From: a virus
DNA: 57,255 nucleotides
Direction: 5' to 3' (one strand)
Virus record (IMG/VR): IMGVR_UViG_3300042294_005616
Span: 1-57,255 of that record
Shown: piece by piece, positions 43,726-50,821 of the stretch
Numbering within the stretch: position 1 is the first letter of the stretch
How the letters are laid out: the number at the start of each line of letters is the position of its first letter
Notes under the pieces: model-generated
What the model was told of the DNA's origin: nothing
The model's database searches: none
The model's input: only the letters and a program-made list of their open reading frames with translations
Program-made: the position numbers and the translations under genes

Positions 43726-44894
43726 AACAAATAACATTTTGCATCCCCAGTAAAACAAACTTACGTTACCTTAAAACATGTATTCCTTCAATTCGAGAAA
43801 ATGCATCTCGAAATGACCATGAAATCATCATTTTTGTTGATTCAGATGAAGATGGAACGATTGAATGGTTAGAGCAAGTAAAAGACGAGTATAACTTAAG
43901 ATATTTTGTTAATCCAAATTTAGGTGAAAGTCTATATGGGATTGGTAAAGCATATGATTACTGTGTTGAACAATCTACAACAGATGTTTTCATGATATTC
44001 CATGCTGATATGATGTTGGGTAAAGATGCTGATTTAAAAGCATTTAACCATTTAAAATCTAAAACCGTTGTATGTGCCACTCGCATTGAACCACCTTTAC
44101 ATCCAAATAATGGTGAAAAGATATTGATTGATTTTGGAATGTACCCCGAAGAATTTAAACAAGATGAGTTTAATCAGTATGTAAACGAACACCTTGAAGA
44201 TAATAAAATCACAAATGGTATTTTTGCACCTTGGATGATGTATAAAGAAGAATTTTTGGAAATGGGTGGACATGATCCAATTATGCATTCATGTAGAGAA
44301 GATTCGGATGTATTTAATCGAATGAAGCTGAATGGATTTGAATTTATTCAACCTTGGAATTCATTAGTATATCACTTAACAGGTAGAGGAGCAGGTAGTT
44401 TTGATGGTGATAAAGAAAGACATGAGCAGTGGAGAAAAGATATGGATAAATCTACGTTAGAATTTATTCGTAAATGGGGTTCAAACGTAAATCATACTGC
44501 ATTGATGGAACCTATCGTTGTACCAAAATATAATATTGCTTATGTAGTTAAAAATTGTCCTGGTCAATTACTCTCTACTCTAGAACCATGGTGTGATCGT
44601 ATTTATATTGAAAACCAAGAAATAGTAGATATCTATATTGATCGAGAACAAGAAAATACTTCATTTGATTTAACTAAACGAGTATTCTCCCTAAACCTTA
44701 ATACCCCAGAATGGGAAAATGATATAGTAATTGAATTTGATGCTATTAAATTAAACCAACAAAATTTTCAACTATTAATGCAAATGCCTGGTATTATTCA
44801 AGATAGTGGAGAGGTTGGAGAATTTGAAATCGACATATTTAGAGTCATAATAAACCATGTTGAAGAATATCAAAATAATCTAATTAAATTATGA
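43722..44894 (+). CDS. Family 2 (GT-A) glycosyltransferase with C-terminal extension
   Basis: The 390-residue protein begins ITFCIPSKTNLRYLKTCIPSI (4-24) and has FMIFHADMMLG near 89-99 (DxD-like HAD) and HDPIMHSCREDSDVFNRM near 185-202 (the ED motif with catalytic acid). The C-terminal 130 residues are a separate alpha/beta module of unknown role. It closes the glycan operon. The small gene that follows overlaps it by ATGA. Confidence 0.83.
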   Translation: MKQITFCIPSKTNLRYLKTCIPSIRENASRNDHEIIIFVDSDEDGTIEWLEQVKDEYNLRYFVNPNLGESLYGIGKAYDYCVEQSTTDVFMIFHADMMLGKDADLKAFNHLKSKTVVCATRIEPPLHPNNGEKILIDFGMYPEEFKQDEFNQYVNEHLEDNKITNGIFAPWMMYKEEFLEMGGHDPIMHSCREDSDVFNRMKLNGFEFIQPWNSLVYHLTGRGAGSFDGDKERHEQWRKDMDKSTLEFIRKWGSNVNHTALMEPIVVPKYNIAYVVKNCPGQLLSTLEPWCDRIYIENQEIVDIYIDREQENTSFDLTKRVFSLNLNTPEWENDIVIEFDAIKLNQQNFQLLMQMPGIIQDSGEVGEFEIDIFRVIINHVEEYQNNLIKL

Positions 44895-45067
44895 AACCAT
44901 TTATCTATTACAGCAAATTTGACCCAAAACAAGAACCACACGGTAAACTTGAAGCAATTAACCTAGAAGATGCTATATTGTTAGCATCTCATTATAAAGA
45001 AATGTCTGTAGAAGATTTTCTTAAAATATTTGAAGTAAAAGAATGGAAGAGAAATTCAAAAATTTAA
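44891..45067 (+). CDS. Small hypothetical protein (58 aa)
   Basis: The ATG overlaps the previous stop (TTATGA). The product starts MKPFIYYSKFDPKQEPHGK and has a helical C-terminal part. It overlaps the next gene by 25 bases. The coupling on both sides supports it. No function known. Confidence 0.5.
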   Translation: MKPFIYYSKFDPKQEPHGKLEAINLEDAILLASHYKEMSVEDFLKIFEVKEWKRNSKI

Positions 45068-45426
45068 GTGATGTATTTGGGAACCTATCTAAAGTAGAAG
45101 AAAGTCCAAAATCAATCAAGAAAAAAGACGAAACGTTTTTGATGGATTTGCTTGAGCAACTTTGTCAAATTGAAGCAGTAAGTGCTGTAGTTCGTACAAT
45201 TGGCATTCAAGCAGATAAATACGAAAACCCATTTTATATCTCAATTAAAATGTTAATGCAAAAGCATTATGGTGATATGAAAACAGAAATTATTTTGTGG
45301 TGGGTATTTGACAGTTTAACACCTGAGGGAGATGTTTATCCATTAGTAGATGAAGATGGAACTAAACACATCTTAAAAACCCCTCAGCAATTATGGAAAT
45401 TTTTAAAAAAATATGATGGAAAGTAG
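45043..45426 (+). CDS. Hypothetical phage protein (127 aa)
   Basis: The protein has a helical middle (DLLEQLCQIEAVSAVVRTIG) and a C-terminal domain with EIILWWVFDSLTPEGDVYPL. Such a WW-rich stretch near the end is common in conserved phage proteins of unknown role. It lies before a zinc-finger gene and overlaps it by 14 bases. Confidence 0.5.
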   Translation: MEEKFKNLSDVFGNLSKVEESPKSIKKKDETFLMDLLEQLCQIEAVSAVVRTIGIQADKYENPFYISIKMLMQKHYGDMKTEIILWWVFDSLTPEGDVYPLVDEDGTKHILKTPQQLWKFLKKYDGK

Positions 45427-45730
45427 ATTATGCATTAAATGTAGACAGGAAATTAACCCACTACGTTTGAAAGCACTCCCAACAGCTAAAACATGTGTTG
45501 ATTGCTCAACAACAGGAGCAAAACGAGGAGTACCAATGATGTTTGGAGAGAAAGATCATACATGGACAGACATGGTAATCATGGAGGCAGATGAATTTGA
45601 CCGCTTTGAAAAAGCAGCTAAACAAAAAGCAACATTTGACACTCTAGATAAAACAGAAATGAATATGGATGGCGATGATGATGGGTCCTCTTGGGACAAC
45701 ACATTGCTTGATGGATTAGAAGACATGTAA
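45413..45730 (+). CDS. DksA/TraR-type zinc finger protein
   Basis: The 105-residue protein has CIKCRQEI (7-14) and TCVDCS (27-32), a C-x2-C...C-x2-C zinc site spaced as in DksA/TraR proteins, with RLKALPTAK between. The long coiled coil of DksA is missing, and the C-terminal half is acidic. TraR-like phage proteins bind the RNA polymerase secondary channel; that role is inferred. The start could also be the second ATG at 45416. Confidence 0.7.
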   Translation: MMESRLCIKCRQEINPLRLKALPTAKTCVDCSTTGAKRGVPMMFGEKDHTWTDMVIMEADEFDRFEKAAKQKATFDTLDKTEMNMDGDDDGSSWDNTLLDGLEDM

Positions 45731-45731
45731 T

Positions 45732-46385
45732 ATGGCACAAGCAAAACCGATATCAAAAGAGGATTGCCTACGAGCAATGAGACATACTCGCTCGGTTAAA
45801 GCAGCTGCTCGTTACTTAAATTGTTCTTACCAGCATCTCAAACCATTTATGAAGGCATACAAGGATGAAGCCACAGGTGAATCCTTGTTTGACATGCACA
45901 AAAACCAATCAGGTAAAGGTATTCCAAAATTCATGAGTCATACTCCATTTGGAAAAAAATTACCTGCAATTGAGGATATTGTTAATGGAATAGAAGACCC
46001 ATCATCATTCTCCCCTGAAAAACTCAAATTCAGGCTGGTTGAAGCTGGTTATATGATTGAACAGTGTTATTGGTGTGGATATGATGAAAAACGTGAATCG
46101 GATGGTAAAATTCCATTAATCATGTTCTTTAAAGATGGAAACAAGCACAACTATCGAGATGGAAACTCCCAATTATCGTGCTATAACTGTTATTTTCTGC
46201 GCTTAGGAAACGTGTTTACTGAACGTGACATAGAATCGATTGAAGGTCATCAAACGGTTTATAAAACAACTGAAATGGTAGATTTTCAATTAGATGATTA
46301 TCAACAAAAACGTTTAAAAGAACTAGGTTTGTGGGATGGTAAAGTAGAAGATGACCCTTATTCACTCGTTTCCAGAAAAAAATAA
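45732..46385 (+). CDS. HTH plus four-Cys zinc protein (HNH-like without catalytic His)
   Basis: The 217-residue protein has an N-terminal helix-turn-helix-like region (SVKAAARYLNCSYQHLKPFM, 21-40). Cys112/Cys115 (QCYWCGYDE) and Cys150/Cys153 (LSCYNCYF) flank FFKDGNKHNYRDGNSQ, which resembles the DHIDGNxxNN segment of HNH endonucleases but has Phe/Lys where the catalytic His would be. So it may be a DNA-binding protein that lost nuclease activity. The start lies one base after the previous stop (TAATATG). Confidence 0.55.
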   Translation: MAQAKPISKEDCLRAMRHTRSVKAAARYLNCSYQHLKPFMKAYKDEATGESLFDMHKNQSGKGIPKFMSHTPFGKKLPAIEDIVNGIEDPSSFSPEKLKFRLVEAGYMIEQCYWCGYDEKRESDGKIPLIMFFKDGNKHNYRDGNSQLSCYNCYFLRLGNVFTERDIESIEGHQTVYKTTEMVDFQLDDYQQKRLKELGLWDGKVEDDPYSLVSRKK

Positions 46386-46398
46386 TATTTATTACTGA

Positions 46399-46554
46399 AT
46401 GAAAAAGAAAAAACATAGCAAAATAGTAAATGACTATGATAAGCAAAAGTCAAAACATCTTGAGCGTTTAGCCAATAAGATGTTGGAGAATGACGAAAAG
46501 CTTAGTAAATTGAAGGGAAAAAATATTAACACCGACTTTTTAAATTTATTTTGA
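46399..46554 (+). CDS. Small basic protein (51 aa)
   Basis: It begins KKKKHSK and is helical, with regularly spaced Leu/Lys/Glu. It ends INTDFLNLF. The TAATATTTATTACTG element precedes it. Function unknown; the TGA is one base before the next ATG. Confidence 0.5.
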   Translation: MKKKKHSKIVNDYDKQKSKHLERLANKMLENDEKLSKLKGKNINTDFLNLF

Positions 46555-46555
46555 T

Positions 46556-46861
46556 ATGGCAGAGGAAATTAGTGTATTCGACAGTGATGAATTTGAACAG
46601 TTGGTTGCTAGCCGCGACTTGAGAATTTCAAAAGCATTAGTAGAAACAATCTTGAAAAACCTAAACGGTAGAAAAAGACACATTCACGCTCTATCTGTTC
46701 TAGTTGAGCAAGAACAAACCATGTACGATATAACCATTGATCGTCAAGAATTTATAACCACATTAGAACAAAACCTACCAGTTTATGAAAAACATGAACT
46801 GTATGAGGGATGTGCTGAGATAGTTAATGCAATTAAGGTTTTAAAAGAAAAGAAAAAATAA
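46556..46861 (+). CDS. Hypothetical phage protein (101 aa)
   Basis: The protein is mostly helical, with NGRKRHIHALSVLVEQEQTMYDITIDRQEFITTLEQN. The ATG is one base after the previous stop. No family is recognised. Confidence 0.5.
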   Translation: MAEEISVFDSDEFEQLVASRDLRISKALVETILKNLNGRKRHIHALSVLVEQEQTMYDITIDRQEFITTLEQNLPVYEKHELYEGCAEIVNAIKVLKEKKK

Positions 46862-46881
46862 TTTGGTTATCTGATCTTTTG

Positions 46882-46891
46882 TTCGTATATT
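46882..46891 (+). promoter_or_regulatory. TTCGTATATT promoter motif
   Basis: TTCGTATATT is followed by AAAGCAAATAAAAGG and then GTTATG at 46909. It leads the SWIM-domain gene and probably the structured RNA downstream. Confidence 0.55.
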
Positions 46892-46908
46892 AAAGCAAAT
46901 AAAAGGTT

Positions 46909-47358
46909 ATGTTAAAGGAATTAAGAATAGTTTATGAAGATGGTACAAAATATACAAAAATTGTTCATAACAGTAATGCTAGTATTAAGCCTAGACGTGA
47001 CAAGATTAGACATTGTGAGTGTGGACCATTCAAATATAGAGTAGAAAAACATCCATACCTTTGTGTTTCAATCATTAAATTTGGAAACAGACATTTCATT
47101 TACCCAGCAGGTATACCTTGTATCCCTGAAACAACGTTAGATGATATTGAGGTAATTGAAAGCAACAAACCAAAAGTGGTTGTTGAAAAACCACAAAAAC
47201 CAAAATGGATGTTTGAATCATCAAGCGGAGATGGTTTCTATCAAGTAATTGAAAACATGGGTAAACTAAAATGTAATTGCCCTGGAACTTGGAGAGCCAA
47301 AGACAGAAGATGTAAACACATAAAAGAAGTAGAACAAGAACTAAATAAAACAAAATGA
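46909..47358 (+). CDS. SWIM-type zinc finger protein
   Basis: The 149-residue protein has KCNCPGTWRAKDRRCKHI at about 121-138: Cys122, Cys124, Cys135 and His137 form the CxCx(n)CxH SWIM motif, which binds zinc and often DNA or proteins. The N-terminal half has a further HCEC pair (35-38). It starts in AAGGTTATG. It overlaps a small gene by four bases. Confidence 0.7.
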   Translation: MLKELRIVYEDGTKYTKIVHNSNASIKPRRDKIRHCECGPFKYRVEKHPYLCVSIIKFGNRHFIYPAGIPCIPETTLDDIEVIESNKPKVVVEKPQKPKWMFESSSGDGFYQVIENMGKLKCNCPGTWRAKDRRCKHIKEVEQELNKTK

Positions 47359-47450
47359 GTAAAACAAGTGCAAAACAAAAAGTAGAACAATTAAAAGAAT
47401 GGATTAGTTGGATTACATTTCAAGCAAAAAAGAATAGTAAACGTAAGTAA
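47355..47450 (+). CDS. Tiny basic protein (31 aa)
   Basis: The ATG overlaps the previous stop (ATGA). The product is Lys-rich with a Trp pair (MSKTSAKQKVEQLKEWISWI...). It ends at the TAA directly before the structured RNA. It may be real or may be the edge of the RNA leader. Confidence 0.4.
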   Translation: MSKTSAKQKVEQLKEWISWITFQAKKNSKRK

Positions 47451-47477
47451 GATACCCTGTCAAGGTAGGTTAAAAAA

Positions 47478-47541
47478 ATCGCTGATGGAAACATCGAAGG
47501 TGTGTAATGCTAGCAGCACCGCAGGTTAAGCGATGTCCTGC
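47478..47541 (+). ncRNA. Pseudoknotted RNA directly upstream of tRNA-like element
   Basis: ATCGCT (47478-47483) pairs with AGCGAT (47529-47534) and encloses GATG-GAAA-CATC and GGTG/CACC (47499-47502 with 47517-47520). GCAGG (47521-47525), inside the helix, pairs with CCTGC (47537-47541), outside it, giving a pseudoknot. It ends 5 bases before the tRNA-like acceptor stem. It could be a processing or folding module of the large RNA. Confidence 0.55.
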
Positions 47542-47546
47542 AACAT

Positions 47547-47664
47547 AGTCAGGTGGCGGAATTGGTAGACGCTATGAGTAGAACACAGCCTAGTCCCGAT
47601 TTGCGTGGATACACAGGTTAATCATAAAGTGCGTTCATAACAGGTTCGATTCCTGTCCTGACTA
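47547..47664 (+). tRNA. tRNA-Leu-like (class II) element with expanded anticodon arm
   Basis: The acceptor stem AGTCAGG/CCTGACT (47547-47553 with 47657-47663), D-arm GCGGAATTGGTAGACGC (3 bp, Leu-style) and T-arm ACAGG-TTCGATT-CCTGT are all perfect. The anticodon stem TATGA/TCATA (47573-47577 with 47622-47626) encloses 44 nt instead of 7, and that insert folds further (AGCCT/AGGTT, GTCC/GGAT). So either about 37 nt are removed, or the element is not a normal tRNA. CCA is not encoded. No anticodon is readable with confidence. Confidence 0.55.
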
Positions 47665-47668
47665 CAAA

Positions 47669-47766
47669 GGGTGGTATTTAGACGAAAATGGAATTCCTGC
47701 TGTGATGTCGACTCAATCAGCATATCCAGAATGTAGAAATGAATAATCGCAAGTTATTCGCCACCC
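47669..47766 (+). other. Closed multibranch RNA domain downstream of tRNA-like element
   Basis: GGGTGGT (47669-47675) pairs with GCCACCC (47760-47766), next to a GAATAA/TTATTC hairpin with a TCGCAAG loop (47741-47759) and GCTG/CAGC (47699-47702 with 47718-47721). The 7-bp end helix plus adjacent hairpin imitate acceptor and T-arm, but the loop lacks TTC and there is no D or anticodon arm. It is treated as a domain of the large RNA. Confidence 0.5.
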
Positions 47767-47960
47767 ATATTTATTAATACCCCACCATGGATAGTATCCA
47801 TGGCCCCTCTGAAGATACTGTTTTCAGAGTCGTAAAAGTACCTCTGACGCATACCATAAGAACTGCGCACCAGCCGAGGTCATTCCGTTATTGGGAAGTT
47901 GGGAGGACTTATAGGTGCAAACGCGTTGCCTTTATAAGCGCCCATATAACCACATAACAC

Positions 47961-48006
47961 CCCCAAGTAAGACTACCTGATCAGTAGAAACTGCTTGGGG
48001 TTTTTT
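47961..48006 (+). terminator. Terminator of the large RNA
   Basis: CCCCAAG (47961-47967) pairs with CTTGGGG (47994-48000), with an inner CTAC/GTAG, followed by six T. Confidence 0.85.
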
Positions 48007-48029
48007 AGTAACCAAATAAAATAAAATAT

Positions 48030-48305
48030 ATGTTATTATTTATTACCGGAGCGCTTTGTGTTGGAATGGCTTACACAATGTTTACTACAGCTCGCCTATT
48101 AAGTCGAATTTCTAGTCTAGAAAAAGATGTAAGAGAATTTCATGAATGTGTTAAAGAGATTTCTCGTGACATTAATATGGTAGAACATACCATTATGAAT
48201 AAAATTGACCATGTTGATCAACTTCATACAAAAGTTGAAGAAGAAATCAAACAAGTCATTACAGGTTCAATGAAAAGTTCAAATAAGCGATTGTTAAAAG
48301 GGTAG
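48030..48305 (+). CDS. Membrane-anchored coiled-coil protein (91 aa)
   Basis: The N-terminal hydrophobic stretch (about 1-20, MLLFITGALCVGMAYTMFTT) is a membrane anchor. The remainder is a heptad-rich coiled coil (SRISSLEKDVREF...DINMVEH). This layout recalls phage spanin or lysis-regulator proteins, but no partner is nearby. The stop codon lies in the stem of the terminator. Confidence 0.6.
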   Translation: MLLFITGALCVGMAYTMFTTARLLSRISSLEKDVREFHECVKEISRDINMVEHTIMNKIDHVDQLHTKVEEEIKQVITGSMKSSNKRLLKG

Positions 48306-48324
48306 GCTTTCGCCTACCTTTTTT
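48301..48324 (+). terminator. Terminator including the stop codon in its stem
   Basis: GGTAGGC (48301-48307) pairs with GCCTACC (48312-48318) over TTTC, followed by six T. The TAG stop (48303-48305) lies in the stem. GTATATTTATCC follows the T-run, so it is also fused to a promoter-like motif. Confidence 0.85.
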
Positions 48325-48349
48325 GTATATTTATCCTAAAACAGGAAAT

Positions 48350-48433
48350 ATGAAAAAAGATGAACTAGCAACCATCATAGCCGTAATAGGTATTTTTATT
48401 ACCATGGGGATAGTTGCATTTATACTAGCTTAA
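48350..48433 (+). CDS. Tiny single-pass membrane protein (27 aa)
   Basis: MKKDELATIIAVIGIFITMG and a short hydrophobic end make almost the whole protein a membrane helix. It starts about 24 bases after a terminator/promoter junction and ends 10 bases before the phosphoesterase gene. Such tiny helices may regulate membrane enzymes; function unknown. Confidence 0.5.
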   Translation: MKKDELATIIAVIGIFITMGIVAFILA

Positions 48434-48443
48434 AACAAAACAA

Positions 48444-49160
48444 ATGAAGGTTACGTTAATTTCAGATACACATACAAAACACCTATATTGTGAAAACGAT
48501 CTACCAGGTGGTGACTTGCTTATCCATGCTGGTGATTTTATGAGTTCAGGTTACTCTATACAAGAGGTCTATGAATTTTTCAATTGGTTTGATAGTATAA
48601 ATAATTACGATACAAAAGTATTAATTGCTGGTAACCATGACCGTTTAATGGAAAATGATCCTGAAAAAATGTTAGGGGTGTTAACTGGATATAAAACAAT
48701 TGAATATCTTCAAGATGAAGAAATGGTATTGTATTTTGATGGACCAAATGGAGACTACCCAGAAGAAAATGTTCGCATCTATGGTTCACCTTGGCAACCG
48801 GAATTTTACAATTGGGCATTTAATTTGCCTCGAAACGGAGAAGAATTAAAAGCAAAATGGGATGCAATTCCAGACAACACAGATATTTTAATTACACATG
48901 GTCCTGCTCAAACATATTTAGATACAGCAGGTTACCCACACAACACTCCATTACTTGGATGTGAATTGCTAAAAGAGCGAATTGAATTGATTAAACCAAA
49001 AATCCACGTTTGTGGACATATTCATGGTGGTTATGGATACTATTACAATGGTCATACCCATTTTTTCAACGCTTCAATTTTGAATGAACAATACAATTAT
49101 GCAAACAAACCATTCCATTTTGAATGGGATCAAGTAACAAATGAAATAAATTGGATATGA
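48444..49160 (+). CDS. Calcineurin-like metallophosphoesterase (MPPED-like)
   Basis: The 238-residue enzyme has all the metallophosphoesterase motifs: LISDTHTKH (5-13), IHAGDFMSSG (27-36), VLIAGNHDRLME (59-70), ILITHGPAQTYLD near 147-159 and VCGHIHGGYG near 190-199. These bind two metal ions and hydrolyse phosphoesters. Pro and Tyr-rich segments match the class III MPPED group. Substrate unknown; nucleic acid end processing or cyclic nucleotide removal are possible. Confidence 0.88.
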   Translation: MKVTLISDTHTKHLYCENDLPGGDLLIHAGDFMSSGYSIQEVYEFFNWFDSINNYDTKVLIAGNHDRLMENDPEKMLGVLTGYKTIEYLQDEEMVLYFDGPNGDYPEENVRIYGSPWQPEFYNWAFNLPRNGEELKAKWDAIPDNTDILITHGPAQTYLDTAGYPHNTPLLGCELLKERIELIKPKIHVCGHIHGGYGYYYNGHTHFFNASILNEQYNYANKPFHFEWDQVTNEINWI

Positions 49161-49522
49161 TAGGAGGAGTACAACCAAAAGTATTAGTTTCACTGAATGA
49201 AAACGGGGAACTTGAAATGGATGTAAATCAAGCTGAATTGCTAGGTTTAGTTGATAATGAATTTAACTGGAGATTAGTTAGAGAAGGAGATGGCTTAACT
49301 AAAAAATCTAAAGCAATAATTTGGATAGAGTGGAATGAAGATGGTACATTTAATTCAAAACATGATAAACCAGCAGTTGGTCGTTCATTACTTATGTCTC
49401 CATTCAACCATTTCTTTACTTGGCAAACAACAGTAATTACTGAAATCCTTGATTTATCCATTGATCTTTTGTATATTAAATTTAAAACAAAAAATAGCAC
49501 ATATGAATTGTTCAAATTATAG
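49157..49522 (+). CDS. Hypothetical protein (121 aa)
   Basis: I chose the ATG at 49157 because it overlaps the previous TGA and a GGAGGA-type sequence sits nearby. The first about 85 residues form a mixed domain (WRLVREGDGLTKKSKAIIWIEW). A copy of TTTTGTATATT occurs inside the last part of this gene (49467-49477), and the next gene starts within its end. Function unknown. Confidence 0.55.
   Translation: MIGGVQPKVLVSLNENGELEMDVNQAELLGLVDNEFNWRLVREGDGLTKKSKAIIWIEWNEDGTFNSKHDKPAVGRSLLMSPFNHFFTWQTTVITEILDLSIDLLYIKFKTKNSTYELFKL
49467..49477 (+). promoter_or_regulatory. TTTTGTATATT promoter motif inside upstream gene
   Basis: TTTTGTATATT is followed by AAATTTAAAAC, 25 bases before the lipoprotein start at 49503. 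It differs from the consensus by loss of C. Confidence 0.5.
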
Positions 49523-49784
49523 TAAAGTACTTCATTTATTAGCAGGAATTGCTATTGGTTTTTTATTGTTTGGATGCAAATCAACAAAACCAAGCTGCGA
49601 TGCCTACTCATATGTAGAAGGATACAAATATTGTATTGAAGGTAGAAAAGTAGTTGATGGTGATACAGTTGAAGTAATTGCATTTACAGATAGTTACTCA
49701 ATGGCTTGTGATAGTATTTTCTATTACAATTCAGATTCATCTATTCTTTCACTTTTATCCCCATATTCAGTACATGAGAATTAA
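49503..49784 (+). CDS. Small lipoprotein (93 aa)
   Basis: I place the start at ATG 49503 because it gives a clean lipoprotein signal: hydrophobic LLAGIAIGFLLFG then Cys25 (LFGC, followed by KSTKP). The mature part of about 68 residues has several Cys and acidic residues. It would be lipid-modified and anchored in the host envelope, possibly to block superinfection (inference). It overlaps the next gene by 11 bases. Confidence 0.65.
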   Translation: MNCSNYSKVLHLLAGIAIGFLLFGCKSTKPSCDAYSYVEGYKYCIEGRKVVDGDTVEVIAFTDSYSMACDSIFYYNSDSSILSLLSPYSVHEN

Positions 49785-50010
49785 TCACGAAAGTAAAGGT
49801 AGACCAGCCGAAAAGAAACTAATCACAGTAGTGGTTTACAAAAAACCAACAGGTAAAAAATACTACCTATTTACTACTGAATCGGAAATTGATGAGGTGT
49901 TGAGTAATTCAAAACGCAAACCACTGATTCCAAACAACTATGAAATAGTTGATATGGGGATTGGAGAAGCATTTATCAAACAGTTTAAAAAACAATACGA
50001 TATAAAATGA
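49774..50010 (+). CDS. Hypothetical protein with KGRPAEKK motif (78 aa)
   Basis: The start at ATG 49774 is preferred over the upstream ATG because the intervening stretch is out-of-frame lipoprotein sequence. SKGRPAEKK near the N-terminus is a weak AT-hook-type core. The rest is a small alpha/beta domain ending FIKQFKKQYDIK. Function unknown. It overlaps the next gene by ATGA. Confidence 0.5.
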   Translation: MRINHESKGRPAEKKLITVVVYKKPTGKKYYLFTTESEIDEVLSNSKRKPLIPNNYEIVDMGIGEAFIKQFKKQYDIK

Positions 50011-50234
50011 GTTTCTATAAACACAACGACAAGTACTATATCATTCATAGGCAGGTCCGAATAGATCACCTTACAGATAAAGAAGGCAAAGTTAACTTAG
50101 ACTTGGTTAAGGATGGAAGAGATAATATATTTAAAGTAGACCATGTATTACGAAATGAAACACATTTTTTATTCGCTGAAACAATCCAGGATGCTGAAAT
50201 CATTGAAGAGGTGGTGGAAGAAACACATAGCTGA
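50007..50234 (+). CDS. Hypothetical protein (75 aa)
   Basis: It has a basic, Tyr-rich start (MSFYKHNDKYYIIHRQVRID) and acidic end (EEVVEETHS). No family is recognised. It is coupled to the gene before by ATGA. Confidence 0.5.
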   Translation: MSFYKHNDKYYIIHRQVRIDHLTDKEGKVNLDLVKDGRDNIFKVDHVLRNETHFLFAETIQDAEIIEEVVEETHS

Positions 50235-50271
50235 TGATTGCCCTGAACATTTAAACGATATATTTTAAGTT

Positions 50272-50811
50272 ATGTTAGAAAAAATTAAGTTATGGTGGAA
50301 ATTTGAAGGTAGATACTACCACAGAGATTTCATTATTGGAATAAAAAATTTATGGAATTGGTTCCCTGTTATTTGGAAAGATAGAGATTGGGACGATTCA
50401 TTTATCTATGAAGTGCTAATTCATAAATTGGAAAAACAAGCCAAATATATTGGAGAAAGAGATTTCCATACTAGAGCAAAACGCGATGCTGAATTAATGT
50501 TGTTATGTGCTCGTTTAGCTCGTATTCAACAACAGGAATTGTATTCAATGGAATACACGGATTATTTAGACCAGGATTTTGAATTTGTTCCAACTGATGA
50601 AACAGAAAAATGGTTTACAATGGAATCTACTGTTACACGAGATGACTTAATTGACTATTTCTACAAATATAGACGTCAACATAGATTACTTGACAAAACA
50701 GATAAAGACAATCATCACATTGCAATGGAAATCGCTCTCAACAACCAAGAACGTTCTCGTAAATTGTTATTTAAGATAATGGAAGAGAATATTAGTGGAT
50801 GGTGGGATTAA
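50272..50811 (+). CDS. Hypothetical phage protein (179 aa), Trp-rich
   Basis: The N-terminal half is Trp/Phe-rich (KLWWKFEGRYYHRDF, NLWNWFPVIWKDRDW), followed by long helices. The repeated charged helical segments (RRQHRLLDKTDKDNHH) resemble proteins seen widely in phages with no assigned role. It starts in TTAAGTTATG. Function unknown. Confidence 0.55.
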   Translation: MLEKIKLWWKFEGRYYHRDFIIGIKNLWNWFPVIWKDRDWDDSFIYEVLIHKLEKQAKYIGERDFHTRAKRDAELMLLCARLARIQQQELYSMEYTDYLDQDFEFVPTDETEKWFTMESTVTRDDLIDYFYKYRRQHRLLDKTDKDNHHIAMEIALNNQERSRKLLFKIMEENISGWWD

Positions 50812-50821
50812 AACAAAACAT

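Larger units (their letters stand above)
47455..48006 (+). ncRNA. Large structured non-coding RNA (about 550 nt), ROOL/GOLLD-like candidate
   Basis: No credible reading frame crosses this stretch. It holds a chain of well-formed helices: a pseudoknot with a GAAA-capped hairpin (47478-47541), a tRNA-like element (47547-47664), a closed multibranch domain (47669-47766), an 8-bp hairpin CCATGGAT/ATCCATGG (47785-47803), CTCTGAA/TTCAGAG (47807-47829), CTTATA/TATAAG (47908-47938) and a terminator. CAGAG at 47825-47829 can also pair with CTCTG at 47842-47846. Large ornate RNAs (GOLLD, ROOL) of similar size sit beside tRNAs in phages. I cannot match a specific family by eye. Confidence 0.6.

Noticed and set aside
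47480-47500. Hammerhead ribozyme core (CTGATG ... CGAA)
   Set aside because: The segment fits a GAAA-capped hairpin better, and the CUGANGA plus GAAA plus three-helix arrangement is not present.
47578-47621. Group I intron in the tRNA-like anticodon arm
   Set aside because: The insert is only about 37 nt longer than a normal loop, far too short for a group I intron core.
47669-47766. A further tRNA
   Set aside because: The end helix and one hairpin resemble acceptor and T-arm, but the loop is TCGCAAG and no D or anticodon arm can be formed.
47455-48006. tmRNA
   Set aside because: No coding tag with a stop codon, no tmRNA-type D-loop, and the tRNA-like part has a standard D-arm; the segment order does not fit normal or permuted tmRNA.
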